From assembly GCF_900105735.1 (NCBI RefSeq), contig NZ_LT629793.1, forward strand, positions 2,542,001-2,606,000: a stretch of DNA of 64,000 nt, written 5' to 3'. Under the pieces are notes generated by a model. The model saw only the letters and a list, made by a program, of their open reading frames with translations. It ran no database searches and had not been told where the DNA came from. How positions within the stretch are numbered: position 1 is the stretch's first letter; each line of letters starts with the position of its first letter. This document shows positions 1 to 13,553 of this stretch, one piece after another. Source of the stretch: Pseudomonas yamanorum (GTDB lineage: Bacteria; Pseudomonadota; Gammaproteobacteria; Pseudomonadales; Pseudomonadaceae). The position numbers and the translations under genes are program-made.

Positions 1-60
1 ACCAATATGTAACAGCCATAGGCCGCCAACCCAAAGCATCTGGGCAAACTGCCAAAGCAT
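1..60 (-). CDS. Partial DUF4149-like membrane protein (N-terminus only)
   Basis: An open frame starts at the ATG at 60 and runs off the window edge, giving 20 residues beginning MLWQFAQMLWVGGLWLLHIG. A hydrophobic N-terminus with a WVGGLWLLH-type motif is what I remember from DUF4149 membrane proteins, and such a gene usually follows greA in pseudomonads. No clear Shine-Dalgarno precedes the ATG, and the greA hairpin ends right before it. The start is therefore uncertain and the gene is cut by the window. Confidence 0.5.
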   Translation of the reverse strand, partial: MLWQFAQMLWVGGLWLLHIG

Positions 61-83
61 GGCGCCCGCACGAAGCGGGCGCC
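61..83 (-). terminator. Hairpin after greA
   Basis: A perfect 9-bp inverted repeat (61-69 and 75-83, GGCGCCCGC with loop acgaa) lies directly after the greA stop. The T-tract on the minus strand is weak, so it may be only a partial terminator or an mRNA-stabilising structure. Confidence 0.5.
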
Positions 84-88
84 GTCTT

Positions 89-565
89 TCAGATGTGACG
101 AACTTCGACAATCTCGTACTCGATCACGCCACCAGGCGTCTTGACGGCCACCACATCGCCCTCTTCCTTGGCAATCAAGGCGCGGGCCAGCGGCGAACCG
201 ACGGAGATCTTGCCGAGTTTGAAGTCGGCCTCGTCTTCACCCACGATGTGGTAAACCACGCTTTCGTCAGTCTCGACGTTGGCGATTTCCACGGTGGTGC
301 CGAAAATCACCTTGCCGGTATGCGGGATGGTCGTGACGTCGATAACCACCGAGTTCTGCAGGCGGCCTTCGATGTCACGGATCCGCGCCTCGACCATACC
401 TTGCTGCTCGCGGGCAGCATGATATTCAGCGTTTTCCTTCAGATCACCCAATTCCCGGGCCGTACCGATGTCCTGGCTCAGCTTCGGACGGACGACCTTG
501 GTCAGGTGGGCGTGTTCTTCTTCCAGGGCTTTTGCGCCCTGAACGGTCATTGGGTATTTGATCAT
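89..565 (-). CDS. greA: Transcription elongation factor GreA
   Basis: GreA rescues backtracked RNA polymerase by stimulating cleavage of the transcript 3' end in the secondary channel. The 158-residue product has the normal family length. It has an N-terminal coiled coil carrying the acidic tip in GDLKENAEY (Asp41 and Glu44), which coordinates the catalytic Mg2+, and a C-terminal FKBP-like domain. The start ATG at 565 overlaps the carB stop as ATGA, so translation is probably coupled to carB. Gene order carA-carB-greA is standard in Pseudomonas. Confidence 0.97.
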   Translation of the reverse strand: MIKYPMTVQGAKALEEEHAHLTKVVRPKLSQDIGTARELGDLKENAEYHAAREQQGMVEARIRDIEGRLQNSVVIDVTTIPHTGKVIFGTTVEIANVETDESVVYHIVGEDEADFKLGKISVGSPLARALIAKEEGDVVAVKTPGGVIEYEIVEVRHI

Positions 566-3500
566 GCCTTCAATCCTGCGTGTAGATCCTGCAAGCGACG
601 CACGGTTTTTTCAGGACCGAACTTGAGCGCCTCGCAGATAGCTTCGCCAGCAGCAATGGTAGTGGTGCAGTAGATCTTGTGCTGCAAGGCGTTACGACGA
701 ATGGAGTAGGAGTCCGCGATCGACTGACGACCTTCAGTGGTGTTGATGATCAGGGTGACTTCGTCATTCTTGATCATGTCGACTACGTGTGGACGGCCTT
801 CCGTCACCTTGTTCACGCGACGTACTTTCAGGCCGGCAGCCTCGATCAGCTTGGCGGTCCCGGCAGTAGCCACGACTTCGAAGCCCAAGTTGATCAGATC
901 ACGGGCCACGCCTGCAACCAGTGGCTTGTCATCATCGCGCACGCTGATGAACGCAGTACCGCCGGTCGGCAGCACTTCGCTGGCGCCCATCTGGGCTTTG
1001 GCGAATGCTTCACCGAAGGTATCGCCCACGCCCATCACTTCACCGGTGGACTTCATCTCTGGGCCCAGGATCGGGTCCACGCCAGGGAATTTGGCGAATG
1101 GGAACACCGCCTCTTTCACACTGTAGAAGTTCGGAATGATTTCCTTGGTGAAACCGATTTCCTTCAAGGTCTTGCCAGCCATCACACGGGCAGCAATCAT
1201 CGCCAGGGAAACACCGATGCACTTGGAAACAAACGGCACGGTACGCGAGGCGCGCGGGTTGACTTCGATGACGTAGATGTCTTCGCCTTGCAGCGCCAAC
1301 TGTACGTTCATCAGGCCGACCACGCCCAGTTCCAGGGCCATTTTCTTGACCTGTTCGCGCATCTCGTCCTGGATGTGCGCAGGCAGCGAGTATGGCGGCA
1401 GCGAGCAAGCGGAGTCACCGGAGTGAACGCCAGCCTGTTCGATGTGCTGCATGATCGCGCCGATCACCACGTCGGTGCCGTCGCAGACCGCATCCACGTC
1501 CATCTCGATGGCGCAATTGAGGAAGTGATCCAGCAGCACCGGGCTGTCGTTGGACACTTTTACCGCATCACGCAGGTAACGCTTGAGTTCGTCTTCTTCG
1601 TAGACGATTTCCATCGCCCGTCCGCCCAGTACGTAGGACGGACGCACCACCAGCGGGTAACCGATCTTGCTGGCTGCGCGGATCGCTTCGTCTTCGCTGC
1701 GCACAGTGGCGTTTGGCGGCTGACGCAGGTTCAGGCGCTCAACCATCTGCTGGAAGCGCTCACGGTCTTCAGCACGGTCGATAGCGTCAGGGCTGGTGCC
1801 GATGATCGGTACGCCAGCAGCTTCGAGTGCGCGAGCCAGTTTCAACGGGGTTTGGCCGCCGTACTGGACGATCACGCCTTTTGGCTTCTCGACGCGGCAG
1901 ATTTCCAGTACGTCTTCCAGCGTTACCGGCTCGAAGTACAGACGGTCGGAGGTGTCGTAGTCGGTGGAAACAGTTTCAGGGTTGCAGTTGACCATGATGG
2001 TCTCGTACCCGTCTTCGCGCAGGGCGAGAGCGGCGTGTACGCAGCAATAATCGAACTCGATGCCCTGGCCGATACGGTTTGGACCGCCACCCAGGATCAT
2101 GATTTTGTCGCGGCCCGACGGCGCTGCTTCGCACTCTTCCTCGTAGGTGGAGTACATATACGCGGTGTCGGTGGCGAACTCGGCCGCGCAGGTATCAACG
2201 CGCTTGTAGACCGGGAAGATATCCAGCTTGTGGCGATGGGTGCGCAGGTTCTTCTCGGTCACGCCCAGCAGCTTGGCCAAACGCATGTCGGAGAAGCCTT
2301 TGCGCTTGAGGCGGAACATCAGGTCGCGGTCGATGGAGGACAGACCGAGGGTCTTGACCTTCTCTTCTTCCTTGATCAGATCTTCGATCTGTACCAGAAA
2401 CCACGGGTCGATCATGTTCATGCCGAAGATGTCTTCGACGGTCATGCCGGCGCGGAAAGCATCGGCCACGTACCAGATACGCTCTGCACCCGGCACGGTC
2501 AGCTCGCGCTTGAGCACGCTCATGCTTTCCGGGTTGCTCAGGTCGAGTTTCTCATCCAGACCGCAAACGCCCACTTCCAGGCCGCGCAGGGCTTTCTGCA
2601 GGGACTCCTGGAAGGTCCGGCCGATGGCCATGACTTCACCGACCGACTTCATCTGAGTGGTCAGGCGGGCGTCGGCTTTCGGGAATTTCTCGAAAGCGAA
2701 GCGTGGCAGCTTGGTGACGACGTAGTCGATCGACGGCTCGAAGGACGCCGGTGTTGCACCGCCCGTGATTTCGTTCTGCAGCTCGTCCAATGTGTAACCG
2801 ATCGCCAGTTTGGCAGCGATGCGCGCAATCGGGAAGCCGGTAGCTTTCGATGCCAGCGCCGAAGAGCGCGATACACGCGGGTTCATCTCGATCACAACCA
2901 TACGGCCAGTGTCCGGGCAGATGCCGAACTGGACGTTGGAGCCACCGGTTTCCACGCCGATCTCACGCAATACCGCCAACGAGGCGTTACGCATGATCTG
3001 GTATTCCTTGTCCGTCAGGGTCTGTGCTGGCGCAACAGTGATCGAGTCACCGGTGTGCACGCCCATCGGGTCAAAGTTTTCGATGGAGCAGACGATGATG
3101 CAGTTGTCCTTCTTATCGCGGACAACCTCCATCTCATATTCTTTCCAGCCGATCAGGGATTCGTCGATCAGCAGCTCTTTGGTCGGCGACAGGTCCAGGC
3201 CGCGGGCGCAGATTTCTTCGAACTCTTCACGGTTGTAAGCGATACCGCCGCCGGTGCCGCCCATGGTGAAGGACGGGCGGATGATGCACGGGAAGCCCAG
3301 GCGTTCGAGGACCGCGTTGGCCTCTTCCATGCTGTGGGCGATACCGGAACGCGGGCAGTCAAGGCCGATGGACTTCATGGCCTTGTCGAAACGCGAACGG
3401 TCTTCAGCCTTGTCGATGGTGTCGGCATTGGCGCCGATCATCTCTACGCCGAACTTCTCCAGGACGCCTTCGCGCTCCAGGTCCAGTGCGCAGTTCAGGG

Positions 3501-3783
3501 CAGTCTGGCCACCCATGGTTGGCAGCAACGCGTCCGGACGTTCTTTCTCGATGATCTTGGCAACGGTCTGCCACTTGATCGGCTCGATGTAGGTGGCGTC
3601 GGCCATGTCCGGGTCGGTCATGATGGTGGCCGGGTTGGAGTTCACCAGGATGACGCGGTAACCCTCTTCGCGCAGGGCTTTACAGGCCTGGGCGCCGGAG
3701 TAGTCGAATTCGCAGGCCTGGCCGATCACGATCGGGCCAGCGCCGAGAATCAGGATGCTTTTTATGTCTGTACGTTTTGGCAT
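562..3783 (-). CDS. carB: Carbamoyl-phosphate synthase large subunit
   Basis: CarB makes carbamoyl phosphate from ammonia (delivered by CarA), bicarbonate and two ATP, feeding arginine and pyrimidine synthesis. The product is 1073 residues from the ATG at 3783 (MPKRTDIKS), the length usual for the family. A TTG five codons upstream (3798) is also open but has no better ribosome site. Two homologous ATP-grasp halves are visible, each opening with an ILGAGP or ILGGGP dinucleotide-binding turn, followed by an oligomerisation segment and a C-terminal MGS-like allosteric domain. It is separated from carA by about 105 bp that contain a hairpin. Confidence 0.97.
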   Translation of the reverse strand: MPKRTDIKSILILGAGPIVIGQACEFDYSGAQACKALREEGYRVILVNSNPATIMTDPDMADATYIEPIKWQTVAKIIEKERPDALLPTMGGQTALNCALDLEREGVLEKFGVEMIGANADTIDKAEDRSRFDKAMKSIGLDCPRSGIAHSMEEANAVLERLGFPCIIRPSFTMGGTGGGIAYNREEFEEICARGLDLSPTKELLIDESLIGWKEYEMEVVRDKKDNCIIVCSIENFDPMGVHTGDSITVAPAQTLTDKEYQIMRNASLAVLREIGVETGGSNVQFGICPDTGRMVVIEMNPRVSRSSALASKATGFPIARIAAKLAIGYTLDELQNEITGGATPASFEPSIDYVVTKLPRFAFEKFPKADARLTTQMKSVGEVMAIGRTFQESLQKALRGLEVGVCGLDEKLDLSNPESMSVLKRELTVPGAERIWYVADAFRAGMTVEDIFGMNMIDPWFLVQIEDLIKEEEKVKTLGLSSIDRDLMFRLKRKGFSDMRLAKLLGVTEKNLRTHRHKLDIFPVYKRVDTCAAEFATDTAYMYSTYEEECEAAPSGRDKIMILGGGPNRIGQGIEFDYCCVHAALALREDGYETIMVNCNPETVSTDYDTSDRLYFEPVTLEDVLEICRVEKPKGVIVQYGGQTPLKLARALEAAGVPIIGTSPDAIDRAEDRERFQQMVERLNLRQPPNATVRSEDEAIRAASKIGYPLVVRPSYVLGGRAMEIVYEEDELKRYLRDAVKVSNDSPVLLDHFLNCAIEMDVDAVCDGTDVVIGAIMQHIEQAGVHSGDSACSLPPYSLPAHIQDEMREQVKKMALELGVVGLMNVQLALQGEDIYVIEVNPRASRTVPFVSKCIGVSLAMIAARVMAGKTLKEIGFTKEIIPNFYSVKEAVFPFAKFPGVDPILGPEMKSTGEVMGVGDTFGEAFAKAQMGASEVLPTGGTAFISVRDDDKPLVAGVARDLINLGFEVVATAGTAKLIEAAGLKVRRVNKVTEGRPHVVDMIKNDEVTLIINTTEGRQSIADSYSIRRNALQHKIYCTTTIAAGEAICEALKFGPEKTVRRLQDLHAGLKA

Positions 3784-3842
3784 GGGTTTGTCACTCAAAT
3801 CCGCAGGTCAGTCGGCAAGCCGTCTTGAACAATCTTTGAAGA

Positions 3843-3881
3843 GCCCGAGGGGGCCGCCGGTTTCCCGGGCCACCCTCGGGC
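3843..3881 (-). other. carA-carB intergenic hairpin
   Basis: GCCCGAGGG at 3843-3851 and its exact complement at 3873-3881 form a 9-bp stem around a GC-rich 21-nt loop in the spacer between carA and carB. There is no U-tract, so I read it as an mRNA processing or stability element that sets the CarA:CarB ratio, not a terminator. The function is inferred. Confidence 0.45.
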
Positions 3882-3888
3882 CGCTCAC

Positions 3889-5025
3889 TTAGCGTCGCTT
3901 GGCCATCTCATTGATGAAACGGTCGAACAGCGGCGCTACGTCGTTCGGGCCCGGGCTTGCTTCAGGGTGGCCCTGGAAGCTGAACGCGCTCTTGTCGGTG
4001 CGCTCGATGCCTTGCAGGGAACCGTCGAACAGCGACTTGTGAATCGCCCGGACGTTGCCCGGCAAGGTCGCTTCATCCACTGCAAAACCGTGGTTCTGGC
4101 TGGTGATCATCACGATGCCAGTGTCCAGATCCTGTACCGGGTGGTTGGCACCGTGGTGGCCGTGGCCCATTTTCAGGGTCTTGGCGCCGGAGGCCAGGGC
4201 CAGCAACTGGTGGCCGAGGCAGATACCGAATACCGGAATCTCGGTTTCCAGCACTTCCTTGATCGCCTTGATGGCGTAATCGCAAGGCTCCGGGTCACCG
4301 GGGCCGTTGGACAGGAACACACCGTCCGGCTGCAAGGCCAGTACATCACTGGCCGGGGTTTGCGCCGGCACCACGGTCACGCGGCAACCGCGCTCGACCA
4401 GCATGCGCAGGATGTTGTGCTTGATACCGTAGTCGTAGGCCACAACGTGGTACGGCAACTCGGAAGCTTCGATGGTCGCGTGGCTGTCGGTCTTCAAGTC
4501 CCAGACAGTGGAGCGCCACTCGTACTTTTCCTTGGTGCTGACGACTTTCGCCAGGTCCATGCCTTTCAGGCCAGGGAAACCTTGGGCCGCTGCAATCGCT
4601 GCTTCTTCGGAGATGTTGTCACCGGCCATGATGCAGCCGTTCTGCGAACCTTTTTCACGCAGGATGCGTGTCAGGCGACGCGTATCGATACCGGCGATCG
4701 CCACAACGTTGTTGGCTTTCAGGTAATCGGACAGGGACATCGTGTTACGCCAGTTGCTCGCTACCAGTGGCAGGTCACGGATGACCAGGCCAGCCGACCA
4801 GACACGATCAGACTCGGCGTCTTCCGGCGTAGTACCGGTGTTGCCGATGTGCGGATAGGTCAGGGTAACGATCTGTTGGGCGTAGGAAGGATCAGTAAGG
4901 ATTTCCTGATAGCCGGTCATGGCGGTGTTGAACACCACCTCTCCAACGGTCTGACCGTCGGCTCCAATGGCTTCGCCGCGAAAAATGCTGCCATCAGCAA
5001 GGGCGAGTATGGCTGGCTTAGTCAA
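3889..5025 (-). CDS. carA: Carbamoyl-phosphate synthase small (glutaminase) subunit
   Basis: CarA hydrolyses glutamine and passes ammonia to CarB. The 378-residue product has an N-terminal CarA-specific domain and a C-terminal class I glutamine amidotransferase domain. The nucleophile is Cys269 in FGICLGHQ, with His353 and Glu355 in [11 protein letters not shown]. The start is a TTG at 5025, supported by GGGAGG seven bases upstream. That TTG overlaps the TGA of an upstream leader ORF (TTGA), suggesting translational coupling. The leader also contains an attenuator-like hairpin. Confidence 0.96.
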   Translation of the reverse strand: MTKPAILALADGSIFRGEAIGADGQTVGEVVFNTAMTGYQEILTDPSYAQQIVTLTYPHIGNTGTTPEDAESDRVWSAGLVIRDLPLVASNWRNTMSLSDYLKANNVVAIAGIDTRRLTRILREKGSQNGCIMAGDNISEEAAIAAAQGFPGLKGMDLAKVVSTKEKYEWRSTVWDLKTDSHATIEASELPYHVVAYDYGIKHNILRMLVERGCRVTVVPAQTPASDVLALQPDGVFLSNGPGDPEPCDYAIKAIKEVLETEIPVFGICLGHQLLALASGAKTLKMGHGHHGANHPVQDLDTGIVMITSQNHGFAVDEATLPGNVRAIHKSLFDGSLQGIERTDKSAFSFQGHPEASPGPNDVAPLFDRFINEMAKRR

Positions 5026-5174
5026 GAAGACCTCCCGTAAATAAAGCCTGAAAGGGCGATCGCAGGTTGTAAAAAAGCGGAGTGACGTATGGACACGTCA
5101 CCCCGCTTCTTCACTGAATTATTCTGCGCGCTTTTAGTGGACACACTAAAGCTGTAGCTTACAGAAAAAGGCAT
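5022..5174 (-). CDS. carA leader ORF (50 codons), candidate attenuation peptide
   Basis: This frame begins with an ATG at 5174 preceded by GGTGG at a good distance. It stays open for 50 codons and ends in a TGA that overlaps the carA UUG start. The peptide begins [17 protein letters not shown], and its first dozen codons are U-rich Phe, Ser and Tyr codons. A hairpin followed by six U residues sits inside the frame. Pyrimidine-biased leaders with internal terminators are known from pyrBI-type attenuation, and from memory carAB of P. aeruginosa has been reported to use a leader-dependent control. A TGTCGC ArgR-type half-site lies upstream (5214-5219). Translation of the leader is inferred, not shown. 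Confidence 0.6.
   Translation of the reverse strand: MPFSVSYSFSVSTKSAQNNSVKKRGDVSIRHSAFLQPAIALSGFIYGRSS
5069..5108 (-). promoter_or_regulatory. Attenuator-like terminator in carA leader
   Basis: On the minus strand a 14-bp stem with one G-T pair (arms 5095-5108 and 5075-5088, six-base loop) is followed at once by a run of T. This is a textbook intrinsic terminator, but it lies upstream of carA, inside the leader ORF. It is best explained as an attenuator, because dapB has its own terminator further upstream. Confidence 0.7.
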
Positions 5175-5235
5175 TTTTGGTCCACCGCTAATGAGCCTTA
5201 AAGGCAGGGGAATGCGACAGGACGTCGCTTAGCGG

Positions 5236-5272
5236 GTAAAAACGGGGGCTTAGGATATTCCTGAGCCCCCGT
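5236..5272 (-). terminator. dapB terminator
   Basis: The inverted repeat at 5242-5272 (ACGGGGGCT arms with a small internal mismatch) is flanked by A/T runs on both sides. On the minus strand it ends in TTTTT, directly after dapB, so the carA transcript must start downstream of it, between about 5235 and 5175. Confidence 0.75.
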
Positions 5273-5284
5273 TTTAGCTACTTC

Positions 5285-7226
<1,942 letters not shown>

Positions 7227-7542
7227 AAGTCTTTGCACTCTTAAGGACGTTCGGCAAAACCCTCCTGAGTCTTGCCAAACTCGTTGAGCCCCAATACAGG
7301 CCCGGACCCAACTCACGTCAATTCAACGATCCTGGTCGTTACTGCTTTCAGCCGACAACCGGCCAAAAACGCGGTGACTGTCGTCCGGAAAGCAGGAGCA
7401 TTCCCGATCACACCGCCAGCATCCGAGCGTCGTCGCATGCTGTAAAAATTCGCGTACCCCAGACACGCCAACGCGGGAGCAAGCTCCCGCGCGGCGACAT
7501 CCTACCAGTCACCGCTTGTGAGCGGTCAACCGGGCGACCAAG
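7227..7542. other. dnaK-dnaJ spacer with REP-like palindrome
   Basis: This 315-bp spacer has no convincing gene. It contains the palindrome CGCGGGAGCaaGCTCCCGCG (7472-7491), similar to the head of Pseudomonas REP sequences, and a 6-bp hairpin just after dnaK (ACCGCT at 7511-7516, AGCGGT at 7521-7526) that may act in termination. I see no sigma-32 promoter specific to dnaJ. Confidence 0.5.
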
Positions 7543-9459
<1,917 letters not shown>

Positions 9460-9538
9460 GATTTACTCTCCCGAAACTTAGATTTTGTTGCCACAGCAGT
9501 GGTGGCTAACTGCGGCAGTACTTAAACGCTTGACTTAT

Positions 9539-9566
9539 AGATGGGGCCGTTACGACTTATTTCAAG
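9539..9566 (-). promoter_or_regulatory. Sigma-32 heat-shock promoter of dnaK
   Basis: On the minus strand CTTGAA (9561-9566) is followed after 14 bp by CCCCATCT (9539-9546), an essentially perfect RpoH consensus. The -35 element overlaps the grpE stop codon, so dnaK can be induced separately from grpE. Confidence 0.85.
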
Positions 9567-10122
9567 CCTGCTCATCAATAGAAGGTGCAACCGGTGCAGG
9601 AGCCTTGCTCACCACAACCATTGCCGGGCGCAGCAAGCGACCGTTGAGCTGGTAACCCTTCTGGAACACCTTCAACACGCTGTTCGGCTCAAGATCAGCG
9701 TTTTCCTGCATCGCCATCGCCTGATGATGCTCGGCATTGAACGGCTCGCCGCCTTGTGGATCGATGGCTTCCAACTGATAACGCTTCAGGGTGTCCTGGA
9801 ACATTTTCAGGGTCAGTTCGATCCCTTCGCGCATTGGGCGGATGTTTTCGTCGTCCGGGTTGGACAACTCAAGGCCACGTTCCAGGCTGTCGATAATCGG
9901 CAGCAGATCACCGGCAAATTTTTCCAGGGCGAACTTGTGAGCCTTTTCTACATCCTGCTCGGCGCGGCGGCGGACGTTCTGCAGATCAGCGGCAACACGC
10001 AACGATTGATCCTGTGCGCCGGCCAATTGCTCTTCGAGCACTTGCACACGAGCTGCCAGATCTTCACCTGCGGCCTGGTTGGCGTCTGGATTTTGCGTAT
10101 CCTGCGTCTGTTCGTCAGCCAT
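9562..10122 (-). CDS. grpE: Nucleotide exchange factor GrpE
   Basis: GrpE releases ADP from DnaK. The 186-residue product has the acidic, Gln/Asp-rich disordered N-terminus, a long coiled-coil helix (about residues 22-80), and a C-terminal beta domain ([29 protein letters not shown]) typical of the family. AGGAG lies just upstream of the ATG. It is first in the grpE-dnaK-dnaJ heat-shock cluster and is preceded by a sigma-32 promoter. Confidence 0.96.
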   Translation of the reverse strand: MADEQTQDTQNPDANQAAGEDLAARVQVLEEQLAGAQDQSLRVAADLQNVRRRAEQDVEKAHKFALEKFAGDLLPIIDSLERGLELSNPDDENIRPMREGIELTLKMFQDTLKRYQLEAIDPQGGEPFNAEHHQAMAMQENADLEPNSVLKVFQKGYQLNGRLLRPAMVVVSKAPAPVAPSIDEQA

Positions 10123-10175
10123 AGATTTCTCCTTTCAAAATCATGCGCGAACTCGACTCGCGCTTCTGTTCCGGT

Positions 10176-10203
10176 ATATGGGGCCACAATTTTCAGGTTC
10201 AAG
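10176..10203 (-). promoter_or_regulatory. Sigma-32 heat-shock promoter of grpE
   Basis: CTTGAA (10198-10203, minus strand) and CCCCATAT (10176-10183) are spaced by 14 bp, matching the RpoH consensus. The grpE ATG lies about 50 bp downstream. Confidence 0.85.
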
Positions 10204-10335
10204 GGCTGGGGCGTTACCAAAAGTCTTTCACTTGTCCTGGATCAATTTCCCCCGATCATTCCCTGTCGCACTTAAAAAGACAGTTATTCAAGCAAATCGG
10301 ACTAAGCATCAGGATTGTCACCCTCAAACAAAACA

Positions 10336-10351
10336 CTGTATAAATAACCAG
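10336..10351 (+). promoter_or_regulatory. LexA box of recN
   Basis: CTGT-N8-CCAG with an AT-rich core (ataaataa) lies 25 bp before the recN start. It differs from the gamma-proteobacterial SOS box CTGT-N8-ACAG at one base. recN is a classic SOS gene, so LexA control is expected. Confidence 0.75.
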
Positions 10352-10375
10352 ACCTAAAGCCTGGGAGCGGCCGTC

Positions 10376-12049
10376 ATGCTGGTGCACCTGTCCGTACATA
10401 ACTACGCCATCGTTGAACATCTGGATCTTGAACTGGATCGCGGGATGAGCGTAATCACAGGCGAAACCGGCGCCGGCAAGTCGATCATGCTCGACGCCCT
10501 GGGCCTGACCCTGGGCGATCGTGCCGACAGCGGCGTGGTACGCCCTGGCGCCGACAAAGCCGACATCCTCGCCACCTTTGACCTGGCCGACATCCCGGAA
10601 GCCGAGGCTTGGCTTGCCGAGCGCGACCTTAATAATGAAGGCCCGTGCATCCTGCGCCGGGTGATCACTGTCGAAGGGCGCTCCCGCGGCTATATAAATG
10701 GCACCCCCTGCCCCCTCGGCGACTTGAAAGCCCTGGGCGAGCTGCTGATCGACATCCACAGCCAGCATGAACACCAGTCCCTGCTGAAAACCGACACCCA
10801 TCGCCGACTCCTCGACGAGTACGCCGGCGCCACGGACCTTGCGCGCCAAGTGCAACTGGCTGCGCAGCGCTGGCGCCAGACGCGCCAGGAACTGGAGCGT
10901 CTCTCCAACTCCGGCGATGAGCAGCGGGCCCGTCACCAATTGCTCAGCTACCAACTGGAAGAGCTGGAAAGCCTGGGGCTCGGTGAGACAGAACTGGAGC
11001 AACTGGAACAGGAACACAAGAACCTCACCAACGCCGAAACCCTGCTGGGCATCTGCCGGCAAGTGGTGGAGCAGTGCAGCGAAAGTGATTCCGGCAATGT
11101 GCTCAACGCCCTGACGGCCAGCCTCAATCGCCTGTCCAGTGTGAACAATGCCTCCGGCTCACTGAATGAAGCCACCACACTGCTCACCAGCGCACAAATC
11201 CAGGTAGAAGAAGCCGTGGGCGAGTTGAACCGCTTCCTCGATCACTTCGATGCCGACCCGGCACGCTTGCAAGATATAGAAGAGCGCCTGGACACCATCT
11301 ATACCTTGGCGCGCAAACACCGGATCCAGCCGACCGAAGTAGCAACCATGCAGCAAAAGCTGCTGGATGAAATCGAAACCCTGAACGCCAACGATGAGTC
11401 CATCGAGCGACTGGGTGAAGAACTAGCGTCGTTTGCTCGCCATTATCAAGAGAAAGCCCGAGAACTCAGCGACCTGCGCCATCAGGCGGCGACGGGCCTG
11501 GCCAGCGCGGTGGAACAAGAGATCCAGCGCCTGGGAATGCCCGGCGGGCGCTTCACCATCGAGCTGCACACCAACACCAGCAATGAGCTGCTGCCTAATG
11601 GTCTCGAACAGGTAGAACTGCTGGTCAGCGCAAACCCGGGCCAGCCATTGAAGGCACTGGCAAAAGTAGCGTCCGGCGGCGAGCTGTCACGGATCAGCCT
11701 GGCGATCCAGGTGATCACCGCCCAGACCTCACGCGTGCCAACGCTGGTATTCGATGAAGTGGACGTAGGGATCGGTGGCCCGACTGCCGAGATCGTTGGC
11801 CAACTGCTGCGCCGACTGGGCGATCGTGGCCAGGTGCTGACCGTCACTCACTTGCCACAAGTAGCCGCCCAAGGACATCAACACTTGTTCGTGCACAAGG
11901 TACGTGGCAGCGATGCGACCCATACCGCCGTGTCCAAGCTGAACAAGACCGAACGGGTAGAAGAAGTGGCACGGATGCTCGGCGGCATTGACCTGACCAA
12001 GGAGTCCTTGGCTCACGCGAAGAAAATGGTGGTAACCGCGAAGGTCTGA
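10376..12049 (+). CDS. recN: DNA repair protein RecN
   Basis: RecN is an SMC-like ATPase that helps repair double-strand breaks. The 557-residue product has a Walker A motif GETGAGKS (residues 29-36), a long central coiled coil, and a C-terminal ABC signature (VASGGELSRISLA) with Walker B (PTLVFDEVDVGIGG). It is divergent from grpE and carries a LexA box in its promoter, as expected for an SOS gene. Confidence 0.97.
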   Translation: MLVHLSVHNYAIVEHLDLELDRGMSVITGETGAGKSIMLDALGLTLGDRADSGVVRPGADKADILATFDLADIPEAEAWLAERDLNNEGPCILRRVITVEGRSRGYINGTPCPLGDLKALGELLIDIHSQHEHQSLLKTDTHRRLLDEYAGATDLARQVQLAAQRWRQTRQELERLSNSGDEQRARHQLLSYQLEELESLGLGETELEQLEQEHKNLTNAETLLGICRQVVEQCSESDSGNVLNALTASLNRLSSVNNASGSLNEATTLLTSAQIQVEEAVGELNRFLDHFDADPARLQDIEERLDTIYTLARKHRIQPTEVATMQQKLLDEIETLNANDESIERLGEELASFARHYQEKARELSDLRHQAATGLASAVEQEIQRLGMPGGRFTIELHTNTSNELLPNGLEQVELLVSANPGQPLKALAKVASGGELSRISLAIQVITAQTSRVPTLVFDEVDVGIGGPTAEIVGQLLRRLGDRGQVLTVTHLPQVAAQGHQHLFVHKVRGSDATHTAVSKLNKTERVEEVARMLGGIDLTKESLAHAKKMVVTAKV

Positions 12050-12088
12050 AGCCTGGCTTACTGAGTATTTTCTTTCTATAGAAAGCAC

Positions 12089-12112
12089 GAAGGCGACCCT
12101 AGGGTCGCCTTC
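12089..12112. terminator. Hairpin between recN and fur
   Basis: A perfect 24-bp palindrome (GAAGGCGACCCT and its complement) lies 40 bp after recN and about 35 bp after the convergent fur stop. It probably ends transcription from both sides. Confidence 0.65.
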
Positions 12113-12145
12113 GATCGTTTCGCAGAGCGAATCTGCGTAGCTTTC

Positions 12146-12550
12146 TTACTTTTTCTTACGTATGTAGAGAACCAGATTGTGGTCCACCAAATCGAATCCA
12201 TGTTGCTCAGCGATCATGTGCTGGAGCTTCTCGATTTCCGGACTGGTGAACTCGATAACCTCATTGGTATCCAGGTCAACCATGTGGTCGTGATGACCGC
12301 CGTCAGCCAATTCGAACACTGCATGACCGCCGTCGAAATTATGACGAACCACCAGTCCTGCTGCTTCAAACTGGGTCAGAACACGGTAAACCGTGGCCAG
12401 GCCGACGTCCTCGTTAGACTCCATCAGCGCCTTGTATACATCCTCGGCACTCATGTGGCGCTGCTCAGCAGAATCGAGCATTTGTAGAATCTTGACTCGT
12501 GGCAGAGTCACTTTAAGACCGGCTTTGCGTAGTTCGCTATTTTCAACCAT
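12146..12550 (-). CDS. fur: Ferric uptake regulator Fur
   Basis: Fur is the iron-dependent repressor of siderophore and iron-uptake genes. The 134-residue product has the usual winged-helix N-terminus (LRKAGLKVTLPRVKIL) and the His-rich metal site GGHHDHM. The ATG at 12550 gives the conserved MVENSELRKAG start. The protein contains no cysteine at all, unlike E. coli Fur, so no structural Cys4-type zinc site is possible. It is divergent from bamE. Confidence 0.97.
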   Translation of the reverse strand: MVENSELRKAGLKVTLPRVKILQMLDSAEQRHMSAEDVYKALMESNEDVGLATVYRVLTQFEAAGLVVRHNFDGGHAVFELADGGHHDHMVDLDTNEVIEFTSPEIEKLQHMIAEQHGFDLVDHNLVLYIRKKK

Positions 12551-12648
12551 GGTTAGCTTTCTCGCGGATGCTGCTTCGCAGCTTCTCTTAATACGGGTAT
12601 GATCGGCGTTTACGTTGTCCCAGCCAAGATAGTGGAAGTCGCCCACCG

Positions 12649-13176
12649 ATGCAAAACACCAAGCTCTTGCTAACCAGTTTCACCTTTGTGGGACTGCTCG
12701 CACTCGCCGGTTGTTCATTCCCCGGGGTTTACAAAATCGACATCCAGCAGGGCAATGTCGTCACGCAGGACATGATAGACCAGTTACGCCCGGGAATGAC
12801 CCGACGGCAAGTACGGTTTATCATGGGCAATCCCCTGCTGACCGACACATTCCATGCCGATCGCTGGGATTATCTCTATAGCATCCAACCTGGTGGCGGT
12901 GAACGCCAGCAGGAGCGGGTCAGTGTCATCTTCAATGGCAATGACCAGCTCGTCAGCCTGTCGGGGGACTTCAAACCGGGCGTAAGCCGCGATGAAGCCT
13001 TGCTGGGCAAGGACAACGGCACCACTGCTCCTGCGCCCGCGCAGAACGAGGAGAAGCCGAAGTCCGAAGTACCGGCCAAGCCTGGCTCCTTACTGGACGA
13101 GATCCAGAAAGGCGTCGACGGCGTACAAACCGTTCCAGTGCCGACTCCAGAACCTCTGGACTCGAGCCCGCAGTAA
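12649..13176 (+). CDS. bamE: Outer-membrane assembly lipoprotein BamE (OmlA/SmpA)
   Basis: BamE is a small lipoprotein of the BAM complex that inserts beta-barrel proteins. The 175-residue product has a lipoprotein signal with lipobox LAGC (Cys22) and the BamE fold signature ([20 protein letters not shown]...WDYLY). A Pro/Ala-rich tail follows. It is divergent from fur, a conserved pairing in Pseudomonas, and ends at a strong terminator. Confidence 0.95.
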   Translation: MQNTKLLLTSFTFVGLLALAGCSFPGVYKIDIQQGNVVTQDMIDQLRPGMTRRQVRFIMGNPLLTDTFHADRWDYLYSIQPGGGERQQERVSVIFNGNDQLVSLSGDFKPGVSRDEALLGKDNGTTAPAPAQNEEKPKSEVPAKPGSLLDEIQKGVDGVQTVPVPTPEPLDSSPQ

Positions 13177-13192
13177 GTTTGTAACGCACGAT

Positions 13193-13218
13193 AAAAAGCC
13201 CGGCATGCCGGGCTTTTT
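13193..13218. terminator. Bidirectional terminator after bamE
   Basis: An AAAAAGCCCGG / CCGGGCTTTTT stem with a four-base turn serves bamE on the plus strand and rnfH on the minus strand. Confidence 0.9.
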
Positions 13219-13238
13219 GTTGCCTGCTGTTTAGCAAA

Positions 13239-13553
13239 CTATGGGTTTTGCTGTTTTGCCTTGGCAGCCTTCGCCGCACGCAAGCGACGTATCTCCATCG
13301 GATCTGCCAACAACGGCCGGTAGATCTCGATTCGATCTCCAGCCTGCACAACACGCACATCAGCGTCCGCTACCACCTTGCCGAAAATTCCCAAAGGGCA
13401 ACTCTCCAGATTCAGCTCCGGGAATTGCGCAGCCATTCCCGAGCCCAACACCGCCGCCCTGAGGCTGCAGCCCGGCGCTACTGCCAGGCTCATCAACGCC
13501 TGGCGATCCACCGCGGCGTACACCACCTCGATTTCAACCAATGGCTCAGCCAT
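13239..13553 (-). CDS. rnfH: RnfH-family ubiquitin-like protein
   Basis: The 104-residue product belongs to the RnfH/YfjF family, a small beta-grasp fold of unknown biochemical role. Visible features are the N-terminal strand pattern (VEIEVVYA) and the RVVQAGDRIEIYRPLLADPMEIRR-type C-terminal motif, then a Lys/Ala-rich tail. The start overlaps the ratA stop by 8 bp, so translation is coupled. The ratA-rnfH pair next to smpB is conserved in gamma-proteobacteria. Confidence 0.9.
   Translation of the reverse strand: MAEPLVEIEVVYAAVDRQALMSLAVAPGCSLRAAVLGSGMAAQFPELNLESCPLGIFGKVVADADVRVVQAGDRIEIYRPLLADPMEIRRLRAAKAAKAKQQNP

Noticed and set aside
679..3828. 1049-codon plus-strand frame opposite carB
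   Set aside because: It is an antisense shadow caused by GC-rich codon bias; carB is unmistakable.
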